A stretch of 64,000 nt of DNA from Cardinalis cardinalis (lineage: Eukaryota > Chordata > Aves > Passeriformes > Cardinalidae): positions 558,001 through 622,000 of the forward strand of contig JACDOX010000083.1 of assembly GCA_014549065.1 (NCBI GenBank), read 5' to 3'. A model generated the notes under the pieces. That model was not told the origin of the DNA. It made no database searches and saw nothing but the letters and a program-made list of their open reading frames with translations. Position numbers and translations under genes: made by a program. Of the stretch, positions 25,563 through 38,019 are shown piece by piece; the first letter of the stretch is position 1, and each line of letters starts with the position of its first letter.

Positions 25563-25876
25563 CCGCCGGCCCCTGCCCCTCGAGCGCGCCGCCGGCCGCG
25601 CCGCCCCCGCCCCGCCGCTTCGCCCCGTGCCCGCCGCCGCTTCAGGAGCCGCCGCACCCGTCACCGCTCCCGTTTGGGGAGGAAGAGGCCACCATGTTAC
25701 TTTCTCCCCCTCCAACGCCTACAGGCGGGTCCAGGGCCCGCCCCGAAAGGAGGCGGTGGCGGCGGGGCCGGGAGCGGCGGGGCCGGGGAGCGGCGCTGCG
25801 GCGGCCAGGGGGCGCCGGCGGGAGCAGCCGGAGGCCGGGGCTCGCCCTGCGGCTCGGGCACCTGCGGCAGGCACTC

Positions 25877-25979
25877 CGAGGAGCCGCCCCCCCCTTCCCC
25901 GTGTGCCCCGGCACCCCGAGGAGCCGCCCAACCCGTGTGCCCCGGCACCCCGAGGAGCCGGCCCCGTGTCCCCTCAGGC
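25877..25979. repeat. GC-rich minisatellite (34-40 bp unit, about 2.5 copies)
   Basis: Three successive units start with CGAGGAGCCG at 25877, 25917 and 25951. The first two continue through CCCGTGTGCCCCGGCACCCC and the third is truncated. It lies at the upstream edge of the DENND4C CpG island. Confidence 0.75.
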
Positions 25980-26079
25980 GGGCAGCCGGGCGAGGGTACG
26001 GGGGTGCTACTGTCCCCGCTGCGGCTTCGGTGAGGTTGGGTTGTAGCAGGAAAAAAGTAGTAAGAAAGGAAACTTGGCG

Positions 26080-26455
26080 AATCACAGAATATTCTGTGTT
26101 GGAAGAGACCCGTCGAGGTTCAGTTCTTAGTCCTATACAGGACAGCCCCAAGAATCAAACTGAGAGCATTGTCCAAATGCTTCTTAAACTCTGTCAGGCT
26201 TGGTGCAGGCCTGGGGAGCCTGTTCCTGTGCCCAACTACACTCGGGGTGAGGAACCTTTTCCTAATATCCAACCGAAACATCCTTTGACACAGTATCATA
26301 TCATTCCCTCGGGTCCTGTCACTGTTTCCCAGAGAGGAGATCAGTGCCTGCCTCAACACTTCCTTTCATGAGGAACCTGTAGACTCTGATGAGGGCTGTT
26401 CTCTGCCTCCTCCAGGCTGAACAGACCAAATGACCTCATCTTATCCTTGTATGGC
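26080..26455 (-). repeat. CR1 LINE 3' end, antisense to plus strand
   Basis: Starts with 'aatcacagaatattctgtgttggaagagaccc' and continues through 'gagcattgtccaaatgcttcttaaactctgtcaggcttgg', 'gaggaaccttttcctaatatccaacc', 'cattccctcgggtcctgtcactg' and 'ccaggctgaacagaccaaatgacctcatc'. This is the 3' end of a CR1 subfamily common in songbirds, read in reverse. It abuts the DENND4C CpG island within about 50 bp. Confidence 0.92.
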
Positions 26456-26599
26456 TATGATTCATAACATTTTCTGAACGATATAGAAGTGTAGTGCTAT
26501 GGACAAAGTCAGAGGAGCTTACTTTTCGTGAAGGGAAGATGGTAGACACAGGTTTTTTGTATTTTAATAAGGTTTTTTGTATTTGAATCATCCTTCTGG

Positions 26600-27699
26600 A
26601 CAAGTAATCCAGCAGTGAGAGGAGCGGGTTCACAGTGCAGTGGGTGAAGAATTGACTGAAGGGCAGAGCTCAAAGGGTGTACTCAGCCAATGTGGGTACA
26701 TCTGGCTGACAGCAGCTCATCAGTGGTGCTCCTCAGGGATCAACTCTAGGGCCAGTCCTGTTGGATGTTTTTATCTGTGATCAGAAGGTAGGAGTTGAAG
26801 GCACGTTTAGTATATTTGCTGATGATACTAAATTGAGGGCTGCTATTGACTCTCTTGGGAGACTCTTTGGATGCAGAGCAATCTGGATATATCAGAGCAT
26901 TGGAAAATAATAGTGTCATGATGTCTTACAAGAGCAAATACCAGATTCAGCACCTGGGCTGGAGGAACACTGGACACAAGTACAGACTGGGAGAGGAGTG
27001 TGTGTAGAGCAGCCCTGCAAAAGGGATCTGGGGGTGCAGGTGGGCAGCAGCTCAGGATGAGCCAGCAGTTGTGCCCGGGCAGCCAGGAGGGCAAACCCCA
27101 TCCCGGGGTGCAGCAGACACAGCATCACCAGCTGGGATTGGGATCATCCTGCTGGATTCAGCCCTGGTGCCCCTCACTCTGAGTCCCGTGTGCAGTGCTG
27201 GGCCCCACACTCTGAGAAGGGTGGGAAGGTCCCTCAATGTGTCCAGGGGAGGGAAAAGAAAGCTGGTGAAAGGGCTGGAAGGAATGTCGTGTTAGGAGCA
27301 TCTGAAGACTCTGGGTTTGTCTAGTTTGGAGGAGAGGAAGCTGAGGAGTGACCTTACTGCCCTGAACATCTGCATGAGGAGGGGATGTGGAGAGGGAGGT
27401 GCTGATCTCTTCTACTTGGGACCCAGCAACAGGATGTATGGGAATGACTCAAAGCAGCACCAGGGAAGGTTTAGACTGGACCCTGCAAAGCATTTCTTTA
27501 CAAAGAGGGTGGCCAAACACTGGAACTGACTTCTTAAAGAAGTGGTCAATGCCCTAAGCCTGTCACTGTTTGAGAGGGTTTAGGATATTGGCATCAATAA
27601 AGGACTTTAGCTTTTAGTCAGCCTGGGAGTGGTCAGGGAGGTGGACTAAATGATTATTGTAGGTCCCTTCCAAGACGAACTACGCTATAGTGCTCTGTT
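26600..27699 (+). mobile_element. CR1 LINE fragment with reverse-transcriptase remnant
   Basis: A sense-oriented, 5'-truncated CR1 of about 1.1 kb. Near 26725 an open stretch reads GAPQGSTLGPV, and 32 codons later, in the same frame, FADDTKL (the DD at 26821-26826). These are the QGS and F-ADD motifs of the CR1 reverse transcriptase. Downstream come the C-terminal and 3' UTR regions, ending in 'gtggactaaatgattattgtaggtcccttccaag'. Many indels and stops break the frame, so the element is dead. It lies in the DENND4C-PLIN2 intergenic region. Confidence 0.88.
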
Positions 27700-30289
27700 T
27701 GCTTCTATCCCAAGGTGTCTTTCTACCACCTCTCAGCAACTCTGACATCAGGTGTTCCACTATTCTGGTTTTATTCAATAACTGACTAGGAAGCTCAAGT
27801 GGTGTTTTAATGTATTCATTCTTTTTCTGAATTCTTGATTGAAACAAGTAACTGAGTAGTAAAAGTCACTGAGTACTACTCAATGACTCAAAAGTCACTG
27901 AGTAGTAGATCTGCCATAAAAAATGAGATGACCATTCTTTTGGTAGTGCATAGTCATAGTATTGCTCATGCCATCCTTAAATTCCACATACCCAAAGGAA
28001 AGAATAAGGCTAAGAGAAAGGCAGCTAATTTATGTGGTTTTGAACCTATTTCACCCAGGGAGGTTAGCTCTGATCCTTGCATCTGAAGAAGTAGTGGGTT
28101 GGTTTTCTTTCCTGGAAAACCGTGAGTTTCTGGATCCATTCTACTCTTTTTGTCTTTTAACCAAAGCAGATAATCTAAGCATCAATGTTATTTTTTTCAT
28201 AACCCTCTAAATCATACATGTGTCAGGCAGCTTGTTACTGACCCTGAAAACCAATAACTTTAGAATTTTATGTTATTTATTCTGTTTAAATCTGCTATCT
28301 GAGTAGCAAAAAAGTCTCCTTCTGTTCAATGGAGTTTCAGATAGTTTTCAAAAATTGCCTTGACTTTGATTAATCACTAATTGCCAAATTTATACTCCAG
28401 GTAGGCCTGATCCTTCGGACTCATTGAAGCAAATAATTTGTCTATTTTGAGTCCTTGGGAATAAAAATACCTTCCCTTTTCAGATTTCTGACAGAACAAC
28501 TGAAAATTTCTTCATAACTGCTGGAAGATTTAATTCCTTAATCCTATGGTTGCCTCCACTCATATGAATTATGGAAATTACATCAGAGACCACTTCGTCT
28601 TCTCTGGCTTTTGAAACCGACATACGGAGTAGGAGTTGGGTCTATAAAGGGGGTAGTGAAAATGAATAAAGGGATGGTTGCCTGCTGCCCCGGGGAGTTC
28701 TGCTGATTGCAATCTTTTAAAGATTTTGTGAGGTAATGCCATCGCTGTAATACATGGAAGATCTGATCACTGTTTACTTTTGAACAGTTATAACTGTGTT
28801 GTGCAATTCCATATAAGACAGAAAGCTCTGAATATGAGTGTTTCTTCTTATTGTGCAGCTGGTTATAGTTTCACTTTTATTTGCTCAGACTGTATAATAC
28901 ATGTGGGAGTTGAAGATTCACAGGGTCTCTCTGGCTTTAGTAATTTAATCAGTGAGATGAAGAGATGGGATAAACATAACATCATTGTCATATATAGCTT
29001 CAGCTTAAAACATGCATCCTGTAACTGGGAACTGTACTTCAGCAAACCTGTCTGTTGGAAAAAACATCATATTGTCTGGAAGTGTCAGGATTTCAATCCA
29101 GTATTATAAATTTTTGCTAGTTGTCACTGTGTTATGAGATCAAAACCTAAGTTAAGCTATTCTTGCTGGAAAGGCCTTCATGAATACCAGCAGGGGAGAG
29201 TAAGGATACCTTTCTTTATATAAATTATTTTGAAATGAATAATATATGCTGCTTAAAATACTGGCCTAAATTTGAGAGTACTTTGAAATTAATAATTTTT
29301 AAAAATCTGTTTATCTTGATCTTTTCTGCATGGAATGTGGCAGGACTTTTTGAGATACTTATCTTCCAAAGGCTTTCTCAGTATATTTTTCTGAAGAAAA
29401 ACCTTCCCTTTCCTTGTAAAAGCTTTTGGTTAGAATCTCTCTGTGTCCAGCTTAGAAGGCAACAGGTCTTAGAATTGTTTTCAAAATGTTTATAATTCCC
29501 TCAAGTATTATTTCTTACATATGCCCTTAGTGGTTGGAAAAAAGAGGTTATTCCTGCTGAAAAGTATTGAGCATGATGCCTCTTGGTTTTGGCTGCACAT
29601 AGAAAAGGAGGGTTCCAGAAAGCATAAACTGGTTGCAATGCCTGTTTGGCTAGGACTTGTTTCTGTCTGTTGTTTGCTGTTAGATTTGGTTCTGGATTTT
29701 TTTAGCAGGTTCCTGGGTTAGCTGTCATACAACCCTTCTCTATACTCGCAGAAAGGTCTCTCTGCTATTGCATGTTGAACCTGACTGATCAACCCATGTG
29801 AGCAAAAAGGCAGAAAAGACAGTAATTTTTTAAGTACACTCAGATTTGTGGTTTGTGTAATTTTTGATCCACCTGTAATTGCTGAGATAATTGATCCTGT
29901 CCTAATAGAAACATCTCTGAACATAAATTCTGTTTTAAAGTTCAGGTCAGTTTATGCTGACTCACTTTGTCCCTCACTTACCTAACCTGACTTAACTGTA
30001 CTTACTTAGGTCTTAATGGCTGGTATTAATAACATAACCTCATTTTTTATTCATTTTCCAAGAAAACTCACTTCTGGGAAATGAGAAAACTCTTTTCCTT
30101 GAGCAAAAAACTTGCTCAGTTTATCAAAAGATCTGGGTTGACTTGATTGAAATAAGTAGGTACCTTCACAAAGACTAAATAGGACCTTATAATTTAGAGA
30201 CAAGAAACAAAAAATAATGTCTGGAATATAATGTCCTGCAAATTGCACCTGTGTTTGGAAAATCCCTGGTATAAATACAGGCTCAAAGA
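27700..30289. other. Intergenic, no recognised gene
   Basis: AT-rich sequence without an identifiable exon, RNA gene or repeat family. A short mixed direct/inverted repeat of AGTCACTGAGTAGTA sits at 27849-27908. Open frames here are short and lack similarity to anything I know. Confidence 0.55.
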
Positions 30290-30935
30290 TGAAGAGATGG
30301 AGAGCAGGCGGATGGGACACTGGACATGACCCAGCCATGGACACTCCCAGCCCAGAGAGCCAAACGTGTCCTGGGCTGCATCCAAAGTGGGGGAGGGGAT
30401 TCTGCCCCTCTGCTCTGCTCTGCTGATACCCCACCTACGGGGCTGCATCCAGCTCTGGGCTCCCAGCACAGGAAGGACATGGACCTGTTGGAGAGAGTTC
30501 AGATGAGGCATGGAGCACCTCTCCTAAGAGAACAGGAGGCAATTTGCCTTATCTGAGACAATTTGGATTGTTCAGCCTGGGGAAGAGAAGGTTTTAGAGT
30601 GACCTAATTGTGGCCTTCCAGTACCCAAAAGGAACTTAGAAGAAAGATGGAGAGACATTGTTTACAAGAGCATCTAGTGACAGGGCAAGGGGGAACGACT
30701 TCAATGTGAGAGCAGATTTAGATTAGGTATTAGGAAGAAATTCTTTACTTTGAGGGTGGTGAGGCACTGGCACAGGCTTCCCAGAGAAAATGTGGATGCC
30801 CCATTTGTAGAAGTGTTTATGGCCAGGCGGGATGGAGCTCTGACTAACCTGTTCTAGAGGAAGGTATTGCTGCAGGGTGTGAAATAGATGATCTTTAGGG
30901 TCCCTTCCAACTCAAGACATCCTATGATTATATGA
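30290..30935 (+). mobile_element. CR1 LINE 3' fragment
   Basis: Sense CR1 tail with the standard order: 'ctgcatccagctctgggctcccagcacaggaaggacatggacctgttggag', 'gttcagcctggggaagagaagg', 'attaggtattaggaagaaattcttt', 'gaggcactggcacaggcttcccagagaa' and finally 'tagatgatctttagggtcccttccaactcaagacatcctatgatt'. There are internal indels and no intact frame. Confidence 0.92.
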
Positions 30936-33900
30936 AACTCAGATGTGAAATAAGACATAGTTTCTTACTGTGTAATAATAAGTGATAGAACCCACTGAAA
31001 AAAGGTAGATATTTAATTTCTATACGCTTTTTGGGGCAGCATTGTTTATTTATGTGTAGTCTAAAGAAGGCAATATGAGCTAATAACTTTTCTTGGCTTC
31101 AACATCTATGATTAAATCCAATGTTGAGCTTATTTATTTTATAAAATAGGTCCACTCAATTGGTATTTATTTGGTCCTCTGAGCACTGACTGGAAATGCA
31201 TAACACTGAGCCAAATTACTTTGTCATTTTATCCACGCTGAACAGAAAGATAGAAGTTAGACCTTGTCAATATTCATAGGATGTTCCTTGTTCCTTGTTG
31301 AATCTCAGAGATACTGCTGGAAATGGGCATGATCCTACAAAGCTGAACACAAAAGAAGCAGGACACAAGAGAAAAGGAATTGGAGGCAAGGAAAACATAA
31401 ACATTATCATTCTATTGCTGTTTTTGTTTAAGAATTAGAGAAGTAACAATTCTTACACAGGGGGAGTGTAAAATGCTTTCTGGGAAGGGAGTAGGGATGT
31501 GGCTGGGAACTACTGTTGTGAGGATCTTTGGCTAAGAGCCCAGGTGTCTGGGAGCTACAAGGCATCAGTTAATTCACTGGAAATATGTGGGGGTGTTTCT
31601 TCCTGAGATTTAACCACAGGTCTCTCTGTTGCTTGACTGTAGCTTTCTCAATACTTTGTCCTTTGACTTTACCCCTCTTCTAGCAATTTCTTCCCTGTTA
31701 ACTCCTGTTCTCTAATCTCAGTGACAGTGATATGTCCTCAATCATCCAACTCCAAGAGGAGACATATGAGGGGGAAAATTCCCTCTTATGACATATGACA
31801 ACAAATATTATACAACATCCTTGCTTATCCTGTTAAGCAAGGATATTATACAAGAATCCTTGACTATATACTAATGAAGACTAGGTTTTCTGTGTCTACA
31901 GAGACAGATGTCTTAATGCAATCTGAGATCCGTTAACTTAGGTTGTGACTCCACAAAAACTTCAAGCCAGTGGAGGAGGCCAAAAAGCACAGGTTTAGCT
32001 TTCTTGTGGCTCCACAGATGATACAAAGACATCAGAACAAATACTTTGTTTTCCTAGCAAAACAAAGACATCAGTAAGAGCACCCCCTTCCCAAGTCACT
32101 TAGTCTGAGTTCTTCAGAACGTACCTTTGAAAAGTGGTTGGAGACTCATAGTAGTTATAGTCATAGTGGAAGCAGGTAAGTACTGTTTGATGTGTGGGGC
32201 AGCAGGTAGAGTTGCCTTATGTAGACAGTTTGGGTTTCTATAAAAAAACCTATTTACATTTGGTGTAAGTGAACTTAAAAGCTAAGTGGATTTAGTAAAG
32301 TCCACTCTTAAGATTTTAATCCTGGAAGCACTTATATGAGACAATATTTCAACGTGAAAAATAATCACTCAGTGTGACTACTGGAGTTTGGTCACGTGTT
32401 CCAGAGCATATGTAAATACAGCAAATGGATGTGTATGTTTGGGTTTGTTTTTTCGTTTCACAGTTCCTTTTTCATCTGTTAGGTGCCTTGCAGGGAAGAG
32501 GATGGGAATTGAGGTGGGACAGTAGACTGTGTATAGAGGCTGGTTTGTATTCAGAAATAGATTATTTTACCCTATTGGAGCATCCCAGAGTACAGAAGTG
32601 ATTTTCTTGCAGGATTCTGCAGGTAAACAGTTAGTTACATGAATGCTGCCTAGCCCTTTTCATTCTTGAGCTAATGTTGTTGCCTTTGAACACAAGAGAC
32701 TTCAGCGTTCCCAGAGGTCTCTCTGTTCAAGGTTTCTACCTCCTGCTTGAGAAAGCTGAAGGGAATGACCTTGTAACATATTTCTGGCGTCAGTTGAGTG
32801 AGAAATGGGGTTGGATATCTCCCTATGCTACCGTACCCATTGGCTCTGGAGTGACTCAGCCTTTCATCTTTCCGAAGTAAATAAATAGAGTTCTCTGCAG
32901 CTTACCATGGGTGGTGGTTTCACTCATGGCCTTAGAAGTTTGTATGCTCTTTGCTCCATGTATTTCTCTTCACTCTTTTCAGTATAGTAACTGCTCATTG
33001 CACTTTTTTTTTCCCCCTGAATCTTTGTTACAGTTCTCCACTTCTTTCCTAAATTTGTAACATATCACGTAACAAAGATTGTGTATTATCAAATCAGTGT
33101 ATTATCAAATCAGTGCCTAGGTGTATTATCAAATCAATGCCATTTGATGGCAAAATGTGCAGATATGTTCCAGATGCATGCTGTTCATTTATATCTTTTC
33201 AGGCAACAAGAAAATCTAGAGTATATCACAAAGGCACAAGTAATACACACAGGCCCTGTATTTCCACTTCTTCCCCCAGGATTTTAACTACCTCTTATGA
33301 ATTCCTTAATCTCTCTATGCTAATAATAATATTATAAAATTGATATTTTCTGTAGCATTGTGTGATATCAGGATAAAAGCACATCAAAAGTGTTAACTGT
33401 TGTTATAATTTTATGTTACTACTGAGTAACTAAAAAACCTAGTACTCAAACAGAAAAATATTTCTCTGCTAGAACAATGTTTTCAGACTTCATTTAACTG
33501 TTCCACAGGTTTATAACTATGGAACATTGCAAAGCCCTGTGAAAATTTTGTTTCAATTGGAGATAATCCAAGCACATACAAACAAGATTTTCCTCAAATT
33601 ATCTGAAAGCAAAAGTTATTTTACAAACAGAATGAGTAACAGCAATAACAAACATATAGTTAGCACTGGGTGAAAAACACATGTATTAATTCCAAAACAG
33701 CTGCCTGATAAAATAGTCAGCCTTGCTAACATGTTGCCCAAGCACAACTGGATGTAACTGGGAGCATGGCCCATTAGGCTATGATTTTTGTTATGTTGAC
33801 AATATTTAAAACAATAGAGTGATTAATACTTGGTATAGAGCTTTAAAGCCTCATAAGTGCATACTGTTGTACAGGAGCAGAAGGTTTTCCTCTGGTGTTT

Positions 33901-36900
33901 TACATTACAAGTATATATAAACAATTTAGTACATGGATAATAATATTAATATCAATCAATTTCAGAATAGCTGTGTACTGTAGCATAAAGTCTAAAATTG
34001 CTTATTTATACACTAAAATACATACATTTCCAAAAAATAGGCTTTCCTATTTGCAAAAATGTAGAAATAGAAGGGTTCCTTACCATATTAAAAAAAAAGG
34101 CAAAGGAGCTTGACTGTGATTAGAATCTGGATCACTGGACCACAAGTGTCTCAATAAGAAATCAGTATTGTGTATTCCACAGTTTCATGTATTTCTATGA
34201 TGAGTTTACTGAGTTTTTCTAAACATGACATTTTGCAGAATAGCCAATTTTTAAAGCAATGTTATAATAAAATAAAAAATTTATAAAACAACAAAATGAA
34301 AATAATTAATAACATATTTTTCTTTTAAAATCTAATTAAAATTTAGTTGGAGTAGCTGATTTAGGTACAGCAAGATTTTTTTCTTAATTCTGAGCAAACT
34401 AAGAATCTTTAATGGCCTATTAAATGTAATTCTGTTAGGACATGTTAATCTACTTTTTAGGGTCTACTCATTCCTCTTGTTTAATGCTGGTTTTCCTCTC
34501 ATCTCTTGATTGTGGTGGGGTTTTTTTTGGTTGTCGTTGGAGTTTTTTTTAATGTATTTGCATAAATTCTTTGGAATTTCCATTTTAGCTGTATTCCGGT
34601 CTTTCATAGAAAATTTTTAGCTAAGACCAAATCTAAGTCGCCATACTTGGTGACTTAGTATCTAGAACCAGAAGCACATACCGTAGGACCAAAAGGTGTA
34701 CTGTTGAAGGTAATCTGTGTATATCTTAGTAAAGGTATGGATAATTTGAATATTATAAGACTGGGAGCAGAATTTGTTTTTTTGAAAAAGACAAACCTTT
34801 ATTTCAAACCTGCCTCAGTAATTTATGGTGCTTTGGGAAAATTTTTTGTATGTTATTACATATTGCAGTGTTCATAGGATTATAGAAACTGGACTATTTG
34901 CTATAAGAATCCTTCTTATTCAGCCTAAAGTACCTTCACATTGTTTTTGTCAAAATGTGGAAGAAAGTTGTTTTCAATTATATCCACTGGAGTAAATACA
35001 GAATTTTTGCATGTCTACATTAAAAAACCAACCACCAACCTGATCTGCAGGATGTCACTGAATTGATCTGATGGGCTGTGCTGCAGGTTCATACCTAGTG
35101 AAAGAAAATCCCATACCTGCAAGTACCTAATGAATTAGCACATAGATCTTTGAGTGGCATGTGTGAAGGACTTGGGTTTTATCTGGAGAATGCATATTAC
35201 TTGAGTAATTGGTACAGTATGGAACAAAGCTTCAGCAAAGAAAGCATGACATAAGATCTTCACCAGTGTAAGTTCAGGTAGTTCACTCAAGTGCTGCCAG
35301 TCTTTACACACAAAGGGCCTTTCCCATTATTTAATATACAAATGCAACAATACTCAGAGGATTCACTGTTCGTTGGAAACTACCATGATGCCATTGATCT
35401 AGCTCCAAGGACAGCAAAAATCCATTAGCTGTTGAATGCCTGAGGTAAAATTGCTGATGTTTCTCATTTATTGCTGCTGTAAGTTCTACTTATAGTGTTA
35501 TTTTGATAGAACTATGTTTATTACTTTGATGCACCCTATTCAGTTTTGTCTCCAAACAGTGGCTGTGTAGCAAGTAGGAAGCATATGGAAAAACCTCTCC
35601 CTTTCTGACCATTAGATGGAGCTAAAAATCTCTTATACGGGAAAGTTATTTCTTTCCATCAAATTGTCCCCACCTCTATTTGGTTTTGTTGTGTTTTCAG
35701 TTTTCCCTGACAGAGAGTGGCAGTATTGTATAATCCCCTTTCAAGAAATTTCAGACACTGGCTTTGTTACTTAAAAAGCTGAAAATTTTCAAAGGTTCAG
35801 CAATAAAATCATCATAATGAAGGCTTCCCTAATTATGGATGTTGTCAAACTTCTAAGTTAAACGAATGTTTAAGCACTTTACTGGGTTGTATCTTACATA
35901 TTCCTTATATGACTGGATTGCTGCACTAAAATATCTGGTTAAATAAGACTGTTTATCACATGGACCCTTAATACCTAATTACCTGTCTTTCTGATGTCAA
36001 TTTTTAAAATTGTTAAAACCAGCTAAAATTTGTGATCTGGGACGTCCTGATACTTAAACATAATTTGGATGTGTTGTGTCCTGTTGATGTTGAATGGAAT
36101 TTCTTTAGGCAGAGTGCTGCTACACACAAACATAATTAAAACAGAAGTGCAAATCTCTTGATTTTATTTGTAATTTACAGAGCATGCAACTGTCCTGACC
36201 TGAAGGAGGAAGGCAACAACTTGTGGTTTATAGGATTTTTTCTTCTTTGTAATGAGGATAGGAAGCACAAGAGATTCTACACATGTTAGCAGTAGTGTGA
36301 TTTTTGCAGGAAGAGGAGGAAAAGTATTCCCAATTATAGCCACTCTTTCTGAAAGCCTGTAAATAAGTTTGTGATTATTATAAATAGACAAAGCTGTTGT
36401 TTGCATTCGATTTTGTTTATATTCCACTGAGATATTTTGAATAATTCCTGCATGTTCCTTCATACTGTCCTTCACACTATGTGTGTAGTTAAGGTTCTGT
36501 AAAGATTTTGTAATTTTTTTAATGAAGTAGTATTCAGAAGAAGGTTTTTTAAATTGTGGTTAATAGTATAAATTTTAATTTCTGTTGTGACACGTTTCTT
36601 TCCAAATCTAATATAAAACACAGAAGCCAGTATTCTTTTAATTTCTTCAATTAATGGTTTTCATTTTTAACACTCTGTAAACTGCAAGCCATAGAATATT
36701 GTTAAATTGGCTAGATGATACTTGTAAGGCAGAAACAAATCTTATAACTGGTTTTATGGAGGAGAAACCACATTTTTTTTAGGAAATAAAATGATATTTC
36801 TGTGGTATTTGAGGGACAGAAATCATAACCCATCACTTGCTGTAGTAGTGCCGAATACTATTTTCACTGAGAAGATAATTGCAAGCTTTGATGGTTGTCA

Positions 36901-37507
36901 CTGTTTTGGAGACTGATTCTCCTGAGTGAAACTGTCCTGGTTAATTGTCTCAGTTCATTGAAGGCTCTTGTAATCTATAACAGTATCTCCTTGCCTCTTG
37001 TCTTAGTAAAATCTAGTGTGTTTGAGGAGTCTTGAAAAGTCAGGAGGAATTTTATGTGGTTTAGGTTGGTGTTGCTTGACCTCTAATAATGGGTTTTCAC
37101 AGTAGCCACATGACTAGGGCTGGCCATCCTTTAATATTTAATAACAGTGTTTCTTAGATAAAAATGAGTAGTTACCCAGAGAATGACATAATTTTTTTAG
37201 CATTCATATGGTATGTTAATCTTTCTACTCAGCAGATCTGTATAAATGTAAGAGGAATTATGTTTTCACTTCAAAGATTTTTTTTGTGCTGAACCGGGCA
37301 GCACTTTTGTCATATTACTATGGTTATGGGTTTCTTATATGTCTTATGCAACATGGTATGCTTGCTTCTGAATAATTTCTTCCAGAATGACTGTTTCACT
37401 CTTGTACATCTAGTTTATATGTTGCATGTGGAATTGCACGCCAGATCTACTTTCATATGAAACTGTGATCAGACCCGTGTTAGCGACAGGTTTTATGTTG
37501 TGTATCA
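30936..37507. other. Intergenic, AT-rich, no recognised gene
   Basis: About 6.6 kb without a recognisable gene. It includes hairpin-forming repeats at 31761-31842 and a three-copy 16-bp tandem repeat at 33083-33138. No CpG cluster, coding exon or repeat family is recognisable. Confidence 0.55.
33083..33138. repeat. Three-copy tandem repeat, 16-bp unit
   Basis: The unit TGTATTATCAAATCAG occurs twice head to tail from 33083, then a third, slightly diverged copy follows near 33122 after a short spacer (CCTAGG). Confidence 0.75.
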
Positions 37508-37900
37508 GTACTGGGTTTGCCTGGCAAGGTTTTGGTAGCAGGGGGTCTGCAGGGGGAGCTTACCTTCTCTGATAAGCTCCTAGAAGCTTCCTCAATGTCT
37601 GACAGAGCCAATGGCGGACGGCCCTTGGCAGTGGAACCTGCCACTGGCCATGGCCAGTCCCATCAACAATGGTGTTAACGCCTCTGTGATAACATATTAA
37701 AGGAGGTACTGAGCAGATGTAACAGCAGCTAGAGAAAAGCAGGAAGAGAATATGTGAGGGGAACAACTCTGCAATCACCAAGGTTACTGGAGAAGGAGGG
37801 GGAAGAGGCGCTCCAGGCTCCAGACCTCGGACTCCACTCCAGCACATAGTGCAGACCATGGTGAGGCAGCTTGCAGTCATTCTGCCACAAGTTACAATAA
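37508..37900 (+). mobile_element. LTR-like endogenous retrovirus repeat (passerine type)
   Basis: Starts 'tactgggtttgcctggcaaggttttggtag', then 'cagagccaatggcggacggc', 'ggtgttaacgcctctgtgataacatatt' and 'aacaactctgcaatcaccaaggttactgg'. I recognise this as a block very abundant in songbird genomes and usually classed as an ERV LTR. Only the LTR-like part is evident: no gag/pol/env frame is visible next to it, so it would be a solo or fragmentary copy. The family name is from memory, and the boundaries are approximate, especially at the right. Confidence 0.6.
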
Positions 37901-37942
37901 CTGAAGATTGAGAAAAGTCTGTGAAATTTGCTGGTCAACATG

Positions 37943-38010
37943 GTAAGGATAGCAGAACAGAACAGCATTTTACTCGCTTGTTAAGGTCAGCAGAACAGAA
38001 CAACATTTGC
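37943..38010. repeat. Imperfect tandem duplication, about 39-bp unit
   Basis: Two successive units carry TAAGG(A)T(C)AGCAGAACAGAACA(G/A)CATTT, followed by different short tails. They lie directly after the LTR-like block. Confidence 0.65.
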
Positions 38011-38019
38011 TCTTACCTA

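Larger units (their letters stand above)
25050..26035 (-). promoter_or_regulatory. DENND4C: CpG island, DENND4C promoter region
   Basis: About 1 kb with very high G+C and dense CG dinucleotides in an AT-rich surround. It lies upstream of the DENND4C first coding exon on the minus strand and contains two excellent minus-strand splice donors (25559 and 25063) that could end noncoding first exons. It also holds a palindromic X-box-like site, a pyrimidine tract and a GC minisatellite. The transcription start cannot be fixed from sequence, and I see no clear TATA box. Plus-strand transcription from this island is possible but unsupported. The large open frames across it on both strands reflect base composition. 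Confidence 0.8.

Noticed and set aside
25375..26371. Several overlapping open frames of 70-225 codons in the DENND4C CpG island
   Set aside because: They occur in many frames on both strands with low-complexity Pro/Ala/Arg composition; one runs straight into the CR1 tail. Composition artefact.
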